Notes under the pieces: model-generated
Told to the model about the DNA's origin: nothing
Database searches by the model: none
What the model saw: only the letters and a program-made list of their open reading frames with translations
Shown: piece after piece, positions 10,836 through 21,455 of the stretch
How the letters are laid out: each line of letters opens with the position of its first letter
Numbering within the stretch: the stretch's first letter is position 1
Made by a program: the position numbers and the translations under genes
Assembly (NCBI GenBank): GCA_030762895.1
Contig: CM061064.1
Span: forward strand, 238,791,086-238,855,085
Source of the DNA: Sophora flavescens
Lineage: Eukaryota; Streptophyta; Magnoliopsida; Fabales; Fabaceae
Direction: 5' to 3'
DNA: 64,000 nucleotides

Positions 10836-10855
10836 AAGCACTTATTGCACTAGTG

Positions 10856-11929
10856 ATTGTGAAGCACACGTTACGTGTAACCCAAATATGATGACGGAAC
10901 TGAAAACCAATAAATGAATTGAAAGATAACCTCAATACCGTCGCCGACGGCATTTTGGCATAAAAAGGACATAGGTTTACCATAGCCTAGATGAGAAAAG
11001 AAAGCTAGGGTAATGAAGTAGACGTCGCGAGGATCACAACTGTATAATTGGTTTCTCGATAGGAGGAATGGATTACACAGAAATATCTCTGGAATTTCAC
11101 TCTCTCTCACGACCTCTCTTTCTCTCTCTCTTTCTCTCTCTTTGTCTTCTGTTTTATGTTGTCTCCTCACCTTCTGACTTTTTTTTTCTTCATTAACTTA
11201 GTTTACATTAACTTATATACTAGCATCCTTTATAGTGAAGTAAGGTGACTCACCCATGCTACACTAGACCTAAGTGGCGTGATTTTATGGTAAGGAAAGC
11301 AAGCAGCTTGCATGGTCCTTGGCTGGTCATGAATTGGCCAAAATCTGCATGAATTAAAGAAAGGAAGGGTAGTAGGAGGCGTGACCGTTTGGTTATCATA
11401 AACATGCTGAAGATTTGTGTGACTTTTGTCACAAGCCCAAGCAGGAGGTGTCTCCTCATTAGCAAGCGGCAAAATTGAAGGTGGAGGTGTCAGGGATTTA
11501 ATAAACTGCCATATACCCCTAATCATAAGCCTAAAAGTTTATTTGAGTTAATTTAATTTGGTTAAAACTTGTAACTAGGGTATAATTAATTAAGACTAGT
11601 GCTAATTACTCATAATGAGTAAAACTTGAGTAAATTAATTATAATCATCTAGCTATGATTAAGATTTATATCTACGACTAATTATCTTTTAATGTTGTTG
11701 ATGATAAACCACCTTACTTAAGAATTTAAATTGAGGTGCTTCCAATAGGGGTTTTTGATGTACTTGCTTGAGGTGTTTACCAACTGAAAAATTTGGGTTG
11801 CTTGAATTTTATTTTGAACTTGCATATGTGTTTGGATTCTTAAATAAATCTTAGATTTATCTAATACTCACTCCCATCTAATTAAAATATTTAATTTCTT
11901 TTTTTTTTCACGAAAGATAGGATGTTGCA
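10856..11929 (-). repeat. K-family LTR, upstream part (right of the CACTA insertion)
   Basis: On the minus strand the LTR starts TGCAACATCCTATCTTTCGTG at 11929 and matches the first ~1 kb of the solo LTR at 17131 (TGTAGCATCCTATCTTTCGTG). It resumes exactly at the CACTA target duplication ATT. The GTCGCGAGGATCACAA and CCGTCGCCGACGGC landmarks near 10940-11040 are shared with 17935-18050. Confidence 0.88.
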
Positions 11930-12639
11930 GTTTTGCTGTTGTACCTTGGTACACGCGTACAGAAGATGCAGGAGAGGTTTCCAGTTTCGCTCGGGGATAT
12001 TATTCCCAATCCTGGAAGAAATATAATGTCAGGTATAATGGTGAGAACCATAGGGGTCTTACCCATGAATATCTTCTAGAACGACCAGCTTAGGTTATGA
12101 GACGATGTTGAATGATGTTAGTACGTATGTTTATGGATTGGAGAGCCTTTACTTTTGGATGGAATGTAAATGGCTCGGAGAGCCCCTCTTTTGGATGAAA
12201 AATTTAAAATCTTTCATTTTGGTCAGGTATTTGTTTATGAAAATATTTTCAGAAAAATAATGTCTTTATGTTTTTTGTATGACTGGAATTCCTGGGATGA
12301 AAATGGAAATACTTCAACATGTGTTTTTATTTTGGGATGTTGCAATTACAGAGGAGACTCTGTCAAAATTTTTGTAAAAATATTCATGCTTTTTATTTAA
12401 GTACATTTCGAAAATAAATAGGCTTGCCAGGCTAGATTTGTAGGTCTGTGCGCCGATTATGGTTTAGGTTTTGGGTCGTATTACAAATGGTCTATATATG
12501 ACCAGAATTTGTACCATGAAAGGTGAAAATGTGATGTTACTGTTTCAAAACATGTTTAAATTTTACCGTAATCACATTTAACAAACTTTTAATTCATTTC
12601 CGCACGTGTTTACAAAGTAATGCCCAAGGGGGTGTTACA
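11930..12639. repeat. LTR-like fragment ending GGGGGTGTTACA
   Basis: The right border GGGGGTGTTACA at 12639 is the mirror of the TGTAACACCC starts seen in other LTRs here. No coding frame is present, and the left side is cut by the K LTR at 11929. Orientation and family are uncertain because both LTR ends of this group look alike. Confidence 0.45.
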
Positions 12640-14103
12640 AATTCAATAGACAATTTGAAACAAATCCAAGTTAGAAAAGGGCATAATTGCTAAAATTTAG
12701 AACCAAAAGAAAGGAAAGATACAAAAATTTTGAAACAAATTATTTTTTATAATGACAATAGATACCTTATGTTTCTTGTTGGTGTGAACAGACAAATGTT
12801 TCCTTTGTAATGCACTTGGAAAATAAAAGGTACATTTAAGAAAGATAGGGATAACATCTAAACAAAAGTACATTGAAACAAAACATATTGAAATAAGCTA
12901 AATTTGAAGGTATAACATCTAACTACAATGGAAAGAATTAAAAATGTTGATCATTGTGGTTTTAAAAAAGAAAGACTAACGTTAATGTGACCGATCAAGT
13001 ATATACATCTGACTCAATTGCATGGTCACTTTCGTCTTTATTGAGCCACCAATTTCCATTGAAACAAAGGGCTCTACCTCTAAGAGAAAAGCCATGTCAA
13101 AGGCATAAAGGGTGATGATTAATTCAATAAATAATTTGAAACAAATCCAAGTTAGAAAAGGGCATAATTGTTAAAATTTAGAGCCAAAAGAAAGGAGAGA
13201 TACCAAAATTTTGAAACAAATTATTTTTTATAATGACAATAGATACCTTATGTTTCTTGTTGGTTTGAACAGACAAATGTTTCCTTTGTAATGCACCTGG
13301 AAAATAAAAGGTACATTTAAGAAAGATAGGCATAACATCTAAAAAAAAGTACATTGAAACAAAATATATTGAAATAAACTAAATTTGAAGGTATAACACC
13401 TAACTACAATGGAAAGATTTAAAAATGTTGATCATTGTGGTTTTTTTTAAAAAAAGACTAATGTTAATGTGACCGATCAAGTATATATACATATGACTCA
13501 ATTGCATGGTCACTTTCATCTTTGTTGAGCCACCAATTTCCATTGAAACAAAGGGCTCTACCTCTAAAAGAAAAGCCATGTCAAAGGCATAAAGGGTGAT
13601 GATTAATTCAATAGACAATTTGAAACAAATCCAAGTTAGAAAATGGCATAATTACTAAAATTTAGAGCCAACAGAAAGGAGAGATACAAAATTTTTGAAA
13701 CAAATTATTTTTTATAATGACAATAGATACCTTATGTTTCTTGTTGGTGTGAACAGACATATGTTTCCTTTGTAATGCACCTGGAAAATAAAAGGTACAT
13801 TTAAGAAAGATAGGCATAACATCTAAAAAAAAGTACATTGAAACAAAATAAATTGAAATAAGCTAAATTTGAAGGTATAACATCTAATTACAATGGAAAT
13901 AATTAAAAATGTTGATCATTGTGGTTTTAAAAAAGAAAGACTAATGTTAATGTGACCGTTCAAGTATATACATCTAATTCAATTGCATGGTCACTTTCGT
14001 CTTTGTTGAGCCACCAATTTCCATTGAAACAAAGGGCTCTACCTCTAAGAGAAAAGCCATGTCAAAGGCATAAAGGGTGATGATTAATTCAATAGACAAT
14101 TTG
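12640..14103. repeat. Three tandem copies of a ~482-bp repeat
   Basis: Units run 12640-13120, 13121-13604 and 13605-14085, followed by an 18-base partial unit. They are near-identical, differing by scattered substitutions and short indels. Each unit has a minus-strand open stretch containing AFDMAFLLEVEPFVSMEIGG, which I do not recognise. It may be satellite-like or a tandemly duplicated piece of a gene. The first unit begins exactly where the neighbouring LTR fragment ends. Confidence 0.9.
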
Positions 14104-14140
14104 CAACTACATGGCCCACTCCATGAATTAACCAGACATC

Positions 14141-14930
14141 ATGTATCTAATTAGAGAAACAAAACCAAACAATCAAAAATCCCAGTTTTTGGGAAGAATC
14201 ACGGAGCTTCTACCTAATGAGGGGGAGCCCTATCCTGACCCAGGCAGATATAGAAGATTAGTTGGGAAGTTAAATTATCTCACCATGACTCGACCATACA
14301 TTGTTTTTCCAGTCAGTGTTGTAAGTCAGTTTCTCAACTCACCATGTGACAGTCGTTGGAATGCAGTTGTCCGGATCCTAAGATATATCAAGGGATCTAC
14401 TGGTAAAGGGATTGTTTATATGGACATGGGTCATACTAATATCACTGGGTATACATATGCAGATTGGGCAGGCGATGCTAGTGATAGGAGATCCACTTCA
14501 GGCTACTGTGTGCTTATTGGAGGTAATCTGATTTAATGGAAAAGTAAGAAGCAGACTGTTGTTGCAAGATCAAGCACAGAAGCAGAGTATCGTGCTTTGG
14601 CTAATACTACTCGTGAACTCCTATGGTTAAAATATTTGCTCCAAGAGTTGAAGTTTTGTGAGACAGGTCCTATGAAATTTGCTTGTGATAACCAATCAGC
14701 AATGTATCTTTCTTCAAATCCTATCTTCCATGAAAGGACCACGCATATAGAAGTTGATTGTCACTTCATCTGAAAAAATATCCTCTCAGGCATCATCAAG
14801 ACTTCCTTTGTAGGTACTACAGATCAACTTGCAGATATGATGACTAAGTCTTTACGCGGTCCTAGAATAGCATACATATGTGACAAGCTGGTTGAATCAG
14901 ATAGTTTGAGGAGGAGTATTAAATATAATT
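14141..14930 (+). pseudogene. Ty1/copia reverse transcriptase end and RNase H (fragment)
   Basis: The plus-strand frames show, in order: PDPGRYRRLVGKLNYLT, VSVVSQFLNSPCDS, ILRYIKGSTGKG, YADWAGDASDRRSTSGYC, KSKKQTVVARSSTEAEYRA, FHERTTHIEVDCHFI and QLADMMTKSLRGPR. This is the standard C-terminal end of a copia polyprotein. Stops interrupt it at 14534 (after GGNLI) and 14771 (after CHFI). Everything upstream of the late reverse transcriptase is missing; the left edge abuts the tandem repeat. Confidence 0.92.
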
Positions 14931-15135
14931 AATATATGTGGACGGTGTGGACGGTGGATTTAAGTGGACGGTGGAGTCCCATCCATTGTATTCTTATGTT
15001 CATTGTATATTTCTCCTAGGACTTGGCGTAGACTTTTATTGTTCTAGGAATCAAGTGCATAGTGAAGTGTATATATATCTTGTAGTCCTTTTCATTATCA
15101 ATACAGTGAAGTATTCAGTTTTATATTCAAGTATG
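14918..15135 (+). repeat. Candidate 3' end and LTR of the copia fragment
   Basis: A purine tract TTTGAGGAGGAGT (about 14906-14918) follows the RNase H frame, as in plant copia elements. It is followed by AT-rich sequence with TCTTGTAGTCCTTTTC and CAATACAGTGAAG motifs that look like an LTR transcript end. The right border is not defined. Confidence 0.45.
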
Positions 15136-15214
15136 ATCAATAAGTAACACTAAAGTAGAATAAGATCAAAGGGGCTATTATGAAATTGAATACCAAAATT
15201 AGATGAACACTGAC

Positions 15215-15829
15215 CTCTTCATGGACAAAAGTTCAGTAAGCAATAATATTGCATTAGTTATTAGGATAACCTTCTTGCTGTGAAGAAGTTCAAGAAGACA
15301 TTTTCTGTTAATACTTCTTGCTATCTGATATATACAACCGGAATCTACTTCTATACAATATAGCAAGAGTGCCACCACATTAGATTTTTCAACCACATTT
15401 CCCAATTCAAACCTCCTAAAAAGAAATGATAGACCTCCAAAAGAGAAGATATGCTTGGCCTAAGCTGATTTTTCCTCTTCAATCAAAGAGGAGAGAAGAC
15501 TCTTTAACTTGAAAACAGCAGTCTCATCCATATTTTTCAACTTAAGTTCCTTTGAATTTTCCACTGCATGAGAAGCAAAATCCAGAAGGTGATTAAAACG
15601 TTGACTTCCAATTATCAATCAAATGCTTTAAAATAAGGTTGGTAAGTGGCATGGCCGCACATTCTAAAGCATTTCCTTGTTACTGGACATGTTTTGTTTC
15701 CCTTTTCAAACCATGCCTTTGTGGCTTCTCTTTCAAAGGTTTGACCAGTCTCTAGGGTGACTGGTTCCTCAAAGACATTTCTAGTAAGAGGACAGATAAA
15801 TTCCTGTGGAATGCTTGAAAATCCAATAT
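15215..15829 (-). pseudogene. LIN-like: LIN/CERBERUS-like E3 ubiquitin ligase exon with U-box (decayed)
   Basis: A minus-strand exon lies between an acceptor (TTTTATTAG, 15830-15831) and a donor (GAAGAG|GTCAGT, 15214-15213). It encodes a U-box core, IPQEFICPLTRNVFEEPVTL and ETGQTFEREATKAWFEKGNK, followed by a region with LLDFAS, FELGNVVEKSNVVALLL, VDSGCIYQIARSINRKCLL and TNAILLLTELLS. That order matches the LIN/CERBERUS family of U-box plus WD40 ligases, which act in root symbiosis in legumes and have relatives in other mycorrhizal plants. The copy is broken: one extra base follows TCPVT, one base is missing before RFNHLL, and a TAG follows EEEKSA. The WD40 part is not in the window. Confidence 0.82.
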
Positions 15830-17125
15830 CTAATAAAATATGATACCAGAAGGTAGGTACATTAATCTAACAGATTATATTTCTCACCTTCGAGATCATA
15901 GCTTATCATATTTAGCTGCACATGAAAGATGAAAGATCAAAGAAGGTGATCAGAAATATGTAACAGAATGAACTATTAACAATAGCAAATAATTAACTGG
16001 GGGTAGTATCTTACTTACATTGTATTCCTAGCCCTTGTTTCTCTTTGTATATGGGTTTCATTACCCCTTTGTACTCTTATCAATATATTTTTGGCTTATC
16101 AAAAAAGAAAAAGAAAATAATCAAGTGTACATAAACATTGCAGAAATGAAAACAATGTATCTAATTGGATCCTGAACACAGTAGAGCAACTGGGATGGAA
16201 CGAGTTTTGTATGTTTCACATTTCTAAAACAGATTTTCTTACATTACTCAGAATACTTGATTTTACATGTGGAACAGCATCAACTATGTGGCTGTTTAAA
16301 TTAGTTTGGATGAAGAAAGAGTCAGTAATGCTATCACTAAGATTCTTTACTTTCCATTCCTGTACAGCTGTCATTGAAGTTCCTTTCTGCTGTCAAATAT
16401 TATTGAAAATGTGAAAAAATATGCAAGAGGTAGAGCAAGAGAAGAATTGAAAAAAAATACAAGCATACAACTTCAAGCATAAAGATAACATTCCAGAAAA
16501 TCAAAACAATTGATGCAAGTTATTTATTGTGATTCTCAGCTCAATAGCTCAAACTATATGACTCCAAACAGAATTTTATTCAAGATAAAATATTGAGTTA
16601 CTAAATATATTTCATAGAGAGATAAAGACTGCAAAGATCAAGTACATACTAAAGAAGGAATGTGATTGATAAGAACCTCCAATGCGGCAATGCCTTCTTG
16701 AGATGTTAATATATATGTTTTAACTCATTCTATGTTGCTACAGTGCAAACTTCATGCATCATGTGTTTAAAAGGACTAAGGTAATTAATTTGAAGTAGGA
16801 AAATCACTTTTTATTCACTCTTACATGTTTGATTGATGTTGTAGAATGGGGTAAAAGAGTCAACCAATACATAATGCAGATCAAACAAAAAAGGAAAACA
16901 AAAGACTGAAAATTAGTTAACAAAAGAATTTTTGGTAAAACTAATTTCAGTTTAGAACAAAATGGTCAACCATGTTCAAACAGTGGTAATAGATAAACAT
17001 TTATTGACTTAATTAACCACTTCATTAGTTGTTTTTAAACTAGAAATAATTTAACAGTACCAACACTTCATTCTTTTGTAATTTTCCTACTCAAAAAAAT
17101 AGACAGAAAAGAGAAATTACTTACA
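15830..17125 (-). pseudogene. Intron region of the LIN-like pseudogene with small exon candidates
   Basis: Most of this stretch is AT-rich and non-coding. Two short minus-strand frames look like exons. The first is about 16389-16211, after a TTTGACAG acceptor, and reads TAVQEWKVKNLSDSITDSFF. The second is about 16720-16650, reads EGIAALEVLINHIPSL and ends at a GTATGT donor. Both lie in the right order for the gene, but assigning them to LIN-like proteins is inference. Confidence 0.5.
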
Positions 17126-17130
17126 GGATG
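17126..17130. other. Target duplication GGATG, left copy, at an exon/intron border
   Basis: GGATG here and at 19844-19848 flank the solo LTR. Read on the minus strand, the host sequence CATCCTGTAAGT contains a splice donor, so the insertion lies within a few bases of the 3' end of a LIN-like exon. Confidence 0.85.
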
Positions 17131-18962
17131 TGTAGCATCCTATCTTTCGTGAATAAAAAAATTAGATATTTTAATTATATGGGAATGAGGGTTAGATAAA
17201 TCTAAAATTATTTAAGAATCCAAACACAAATGCAAGTTCAAAATAAAATTTAAGCAACTCAAAATTTTCATTACGCAAGCACCTTAAGCAAGCAAGTCAA
17301 AATCCCTTAATTGGAAGCACGTCAATTTAAATCCTTAATTAAGGTAGTTTATCATTAACAAAATTAAAATATAATTAGACATAGATATAGATCTTAATCA
17401 AAGCTAGATAATTATAATCAATTTACTCATCATAATTAATTAGCACTAGCCTTAATTAATTATACCCTAGTTACAAGTTTTAACCTAATTAAATTAATTA
17501 AAATAATTTTTATATATGAGCAAGTAGCTCACGATTTTATACATGGAAGACACCTCCACCTTGGAAAAGTTGGCTGCATGGGTTTTGGGGACGCCACCTC
17601 CTCCTCATGCAATTCCTCATGATATATTTCATCCTTTGATCATAAGTTAGCCATGCACCTGCTTGCCAATTTGGTAAAGTCATTTCTGCCTTTCCTTTTT
17701 TTTTAAAAAAATTAACGCCACCTTTAAGCCTAATGGCTAGCCTTGGTGAGTCACCAATTATGTGCTAAGTGACACTTCTTCATCGTGAAGAATTTTCTGC
17801 CTTGGTTCTTTTATTTCTTTTCTCTCACCAATTTAACGCAAAAGGGAGATAGAGCAAAGAGTTAGAGAGAGATGCCGTAAGGAGAGTGAAAGTTCTAATC
17901 TTGATTTCGAGCAATCTGTTCGTCTTATCGAGAAACCGATTATACCATTGTGATCCTCGCGACGTCTACTTCATTATCCTAACTTTCTTTTCTTGATTAG
18001 GCTAAGGTAAGCCTATGTTCTTTTTATGCCGAAATGCCGTCGGCGACGGTATTGAGGTTATCTTTCAATCCGTCTATCGGTTTTCGATACCGTTTTCAGA
18101 TTAGGATTCCCTGTAACGTATGCTTCACAATGATGTGTTCAGGTGAATTTTTGGAGACCCAGAGGCCTTAGTTCTTTACGTGGCAACAACTAACAGGTTG
18201 AGAGGGGGTTCGTTTCGTTGCTCCAGAGCTAGCCTAAGACATCCCAGGTGGGGGAAAGAAACTATTTAACGTCGGAAACAACACGGTTACATTTAATTAG
18301 ATAATGGCGTGGGGCGACCCAAACCCTACATGAGAGCGAGTAAAGAACAATGTCTATACCACATTGGGGACTACTCAGTGGTACCGATGATGATATATAA
18401 ATTGTGCATTTATCCTTGTTACGCTGTATAGATATATATTATTTTATTATGTGATGATTGCTTGTTTGACTGGTTGATTTGAACTTGGTACTTGATGTAT
18501 GATGTCATGAGTGTTGTAATTAATTTTGAAAGTGTTTATACTTTTTATTATTATTATTATATTTTGGTATTTATTATTTGGAAATGATATTATGACATGA
18601 TGATTTTGGATAACATGATGATGATTGTGATGATATGATGAGTGTTATGATTGCGCTTAGAGGTTGAGTAAGCTACAAGTTATGTTGAGACATGAGGATG
18701 TATTGGGAATTGCATATGATATGTGATAGTAGTGCCTAACCGAGATGATTATCGTGACATGAGGATGAGATTGATGAGATGAGATTATTTTGAGGTTATC
18801 TATGAGATTATGATGAGCGGTTAGGGCACTAAGGGGTGACCTGAAACATGGTCTGTGATATGAGGGACCTGAAACATGGTCGAGTGGGGTCTATGCCTCG
18901 GAGGGAGAATTCTGGGGGATAGGCTAATGATGGACCGTCCAGAGATGATTTCATTTTTAGTC

Positions 18963-19085
18963 GCAACTATAGTTCATGCATTGCATGAGCATCCTGGATT
19001 GTGGTCCAGAGGTGTGCACCGGGTTGTGTAGCTATAGTGCCATTGCTTTGCGTGGGCCCTCTCCATCCCCGGATGAGGGTGTGCG
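18963..19085 (+). other. Two tandem box-plus-hairpin units in the K solo LTR
   Basis: Unit 1 has ACTATAGTTCATGCATTGCA followed by a CTGGA/TCCAG stem (18994-18998 with 19005-19009). Unit 2 has GCTATAGTGCCATTGCTTTG followed by a CCCTC/GAGGG stem (19057-19061 with 19075-19079). Both end in GTGTGC. A GGGACGTGTC motif follows, as it does in element B. Confidence 0.6.
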
Positions 19086-19601
19086 TTGGGGACTCTGGGA
19101 CGTGTCGATTATATTATTGTGATATCCGGATATGGCCGATACCTGAGGAGATATTCATACAACATTTCCATTGCATCATGATGGAGGGTAGAGGAAAGAT
19201 CCTAGATGTGGATTGAGGATGATTGTGTAACATATATTTATACTTGGGAGACGGATGTTTAGTGTGCTGTTATTTAATTAAATGTTCCTAAACCCTTCCA
19301 ACGTTTGATGTTATATGGTTTCTTATCCCTGTCTTCTCTATATTGCATATTTTTCTTTTTGTGACTGTGATGAGAAGATCCTTCGGGGGAGCCAGCTATG
19401 AAGGAGCTTAATGGGACCTCGTATGAGCCAGACGTTGGAGGACGAGTAGTGGATCCTCATAGTTGAGTACAGAGTCTATGGCCAGCATGTCTTGTCCCTT
19501 TAGGATGTCATTTTGATCTTCTGTTTGATTATCAGTTTATACATTTTGGGATCCAACTGATGGGATTCCCTCTACTGTACTGTATCAGGACTTGAGGTGT
19601 A

Positions 19602-19735
19602 TATGTTATGTATGTATGTATGTATGTATGTATGTATGTATGTATGTATGTATGTATGTATGTATGTATGTATGTATGTATGTATGTATGTATGTATGTA
19701 TGTATGTATGTATTTATGTATGTATGTTATGTATA
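19602..19735. repeat. ATGT tetranucleotide microsatellite
   Basis: About 33 near-perfect ATGT units lie close to the 3' end of the K solo LTR. The cysteine/valine-rich frame here is an artefact. Confidence 0.97.
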
Positions 19736-19848
19736 TATTTAAGTTTTAAATTTTTCGTTGTTTTAATGTACTCGCTTAATGATAATAATGAAATTAGGTC
19801 TTAATATTTTGGATTTTCTTTAATGGGACGTCGGGGTATCTCAGGATG

Positions 19849-20540
19849 GAATGCATCAACTGGTACACTTCAAGTGAAGTCTTCAATAGCTCGATCTATA
19901 AATTTAACTATTAATGTTTGTTTAACAATAGTTGAAACATAAGAGCCCATCACAAAATTTTCTTGGTTATCTTCATCATTATTATCTTCGGCTTCATGAA
20001 CACCAAGTTTACACAAGCTACTAAAGACAGAATCATATAGTTTCTTGCTAACCATTGACTGTTTTGAGAATGGATCAGTGGAGCGGGGAGACTCTGAAGA
20101 ATAACCAAGTGAACTTACCTGTTGATTTCCAGTAACAGATATTGATGGAATGATTCTACTCCTTCAGTGAGCCAATCTTTGAAGTATATAGCGAATATAT
20201 GAGTTCCAGAATCCAAATGTTCATTATACACCTTCTTAAGAAGCTTTAGCTTTCTTGCTTTGTTTGGTGCATCTACTAGGATTTCAGCTTCCTTGTTGTA
20301 CCACACCTTCAAATGGGAAAGTTGTGGAGCAAATAGTTGCTCCCACAGTTTAGGCAACAATATTGTCCTTGCCTGAAAAGGTGAATCACAAAACAATTGC
20401 CAGAGATGCTTTGCTGACACCTTAATTTTTTTGTGTATCATATATACCACACTGAGGTAAAGATGAGCACAGGCTAACAACTTATAATTTGGGATCCCAC
20501 ATGTACACCCATCCTTCAAATCATTTAAACTCAAACCTGT
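19849..20540 (-). pseudogene. LIN-like: LIN-like E3 ligase N-terminal-region exons (decayed)
   Basis: Minus-strand frames read LYLSVVYMIHKKIKVSAKH, QLFCDSPFQARTILLPKLWE, LKLLKKVYNEHLDSGT and FAIYFKDWLTEGVE. After a one-base frameshift near 20150 they continue IPSISVTG, SKQSMVSKKLYDSVFSSL and VMGSYVSTIVKQTL. These segments fit the conserved N-terminal region of LIN-type ligases, upstream of the U-box found at 15215-15829 in the same orientation. A TGA follows AIEDFT (about 19877). The solo LTR cuts the exon at 19844, beside its donor site. Together with the U-box exon this is one gene remnant spanning about 5.3 kb, half of it inserted LTR. Confidence 0.8.
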
Positions 20541-20596
20541 AGTAATGCTTAGCTACATTCTGGCTCTTTTGAGATATTTGACAGATAGAGATTATT

Positions 20597-20804
20597 TGTA
20601 TGTAGGTTATAGATGTCATATTAAACAGAATGTAACTGTCAGAATATTCTAGGTTAAACTCTAGGACAAAATCTCCTATAATCTCTCATGTAATTGTAAA
20701 TGATTTGATCACTGTCTATTTAAGAAGGAAAGGCCACATAGAGCCGTACAGTTTTCCAAAGCATTCCTCTTGAATCTTATCATGCCAACTTATGATCTTT
20801 GACA
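20597..20804 (+). repeat. Copia G 5' LTR (~208 bp)
   Basis: It ends ATGATCTTTGACA directly before the PBS. The same block occurs at 63674-63881 with the same length and the same PBS junction. The left border is uncertain: similarity begins at TGTATGTAGG, while a palindromic TGTCAGAATATTCT lies at 20637 and could be read as an alternative start. Confidence 0.7.
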
Positions 20805-20816
20805 TGGTATCAAAGC
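20805..20816 (+). other. Copia G primer binding site
   Basis: TGGTATCAAAGC follows the LTR end directly. It matches the plant initiator-Met tRNA type of PBS (TGGTATCAGAGC) with one change. Confidence 0.85.
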
Positions 20817-21164
20817 TAGATTTTGCAGGCAATGTGGGAATTGAACCCAGGCCCACGCTGCGCATGAGGGTGGGTATTGAAGTTGCATTTGTGTCCCACA
20901 TTGCCAAGGTTCTTGGGTTGTGCAATGCTTATATATGCTTGGTGATGAGTGTGATTTCACCTCATATTTCATGTACATGTTTGCATGCATCTTCATATAG
21001 TTTAGGCCATTTTAGTTTGATTTTTGTTAGTTTTTACCTTGGAATGGGTAAGGTGGTTTCGTGGTGTTGTTTTGCATAAATTTAGTATAAAATGCCCAAG
21101 ATTGACCATGATGGAGCTTGGATGAAGATAGAGCTTGAAAAGTGAAGAAAAGGAGCCAAACAGA

Positions 21165-21430
21165 GCCCATCACGGCCTAGCCGTGATGACCATCACGGCC
21201 ATGATCAAGCAGAGCTGGAAAGAAAGAAGGCAAAATTCAGAAGCTGTCACGGCCTAGCCGTGATGACCATCACGGCCGTGACCTGTCAGTTGAGCCAGAC
21301 CCTCAACAGGCAGAACTGGTCACGGCCTGGCCGTGATGAGCATCACGGCCGTGACAGATGAAAATTTGAAAGCGTACCCATAGCAGAGCCCGTCACGGCA
21401 TGGCCGTGATGGCCATCACGGCCGCGACGC
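21165..21430. repeat. Palindrome array (TCACGGCC...GGCCGTGA) in the C LTR
   Basis: Four units of a composite motif occur: TCACGGCC(TAG/TGG)CCGTGA, a short GAYSAY spacer, then TCACGGCCRTGA. Each half is a palindrome, so each unit could form a double hairpin. Units are spaced about 70-80 bases apart, starting near 21174, 21247, 21319 and 21392. Confidence 0.92.
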
Positions 21431-21446
21431 ACATTTTTTCCCTAAT

Positions 21447-21455
21447 CTATAAATA
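21447..21455 (+). promoter_or_regulatory. TATA box of the C 5' LTR
   Basis: CTATAAATA lies about 20 bases after the last palindrome unit. The 3' LTR has TATATAAATA at 46254-46263 in the same context. Transcription start would be expected some 30 bases downstream. Confidence 0.7.

Larger units (their letters stand above)
3777..10855 (+). mobile_element. CACTA (En/Spm-type) DNA transposon, non-autonomous
   Basis: The element starts CACTAGTGGAAAA and ends TTGCACTAGTG, giving inverted termini of CACTAGTG. It is flanked by a 3-bp direct repeat ATT (3774-3776 and 10856-10858), as expected for this superfamily. Both ends carry dense subterminal repeats built on AACGTCAGTT/AACTGACGTT. It is inserted in a K-family LTR; the intact LTR at 17131-19843 shows the unoccupied site at about 18129-18131. 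It contains a decayed TnpA-like gene and a Ulp1-like protease, but no recognisable TnpD transposase, so it is probably non-autonomous. Confidence 0.92.
17131..19843 (+). mobile_element. K-family solo LTR (2713 bp)
   Basis: It starts TGTAGCATCC, ends GGGGTATCTCA and is flanked by GGATG on both sides (17126-17130, 19844-19848). There is no internal domain between the flanks, so this is a solo LTR left by recombination between two LTRs. It contains a conserved block with GTAGGG-type palindromic sequence near 18245-18375, two tandem hairpin units at 18963-19085 and an ATGT microsatellite near the 3' end. It gives a full-length reference for the split K LTR at 2470-11929. Confidence 0.93.

Noticed and set aside
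19592..19804. Cysteine/valine/tyrosine/methionine repeat protein
   Set aside because: It is an ATGT tetranucleotide repeat read in frame.
20637..20804. Copia G LTR starting at the TGTCAGAATATTCT palindrome (168 bp)
   Set aside because: The two copies remain similar for 40 bases further upstream, giving equal 208-bp blocks, so the longer LTR is preferred, though not certain.
21165..21430. Regularly spaced palindromic repeats that look superficially like a CRISPR array
   Set aside because: The spacers are similar to one another across copies and the array lies inside plant LTRs next to a TATA box. No cas genes are present and the context is eukaryotic.
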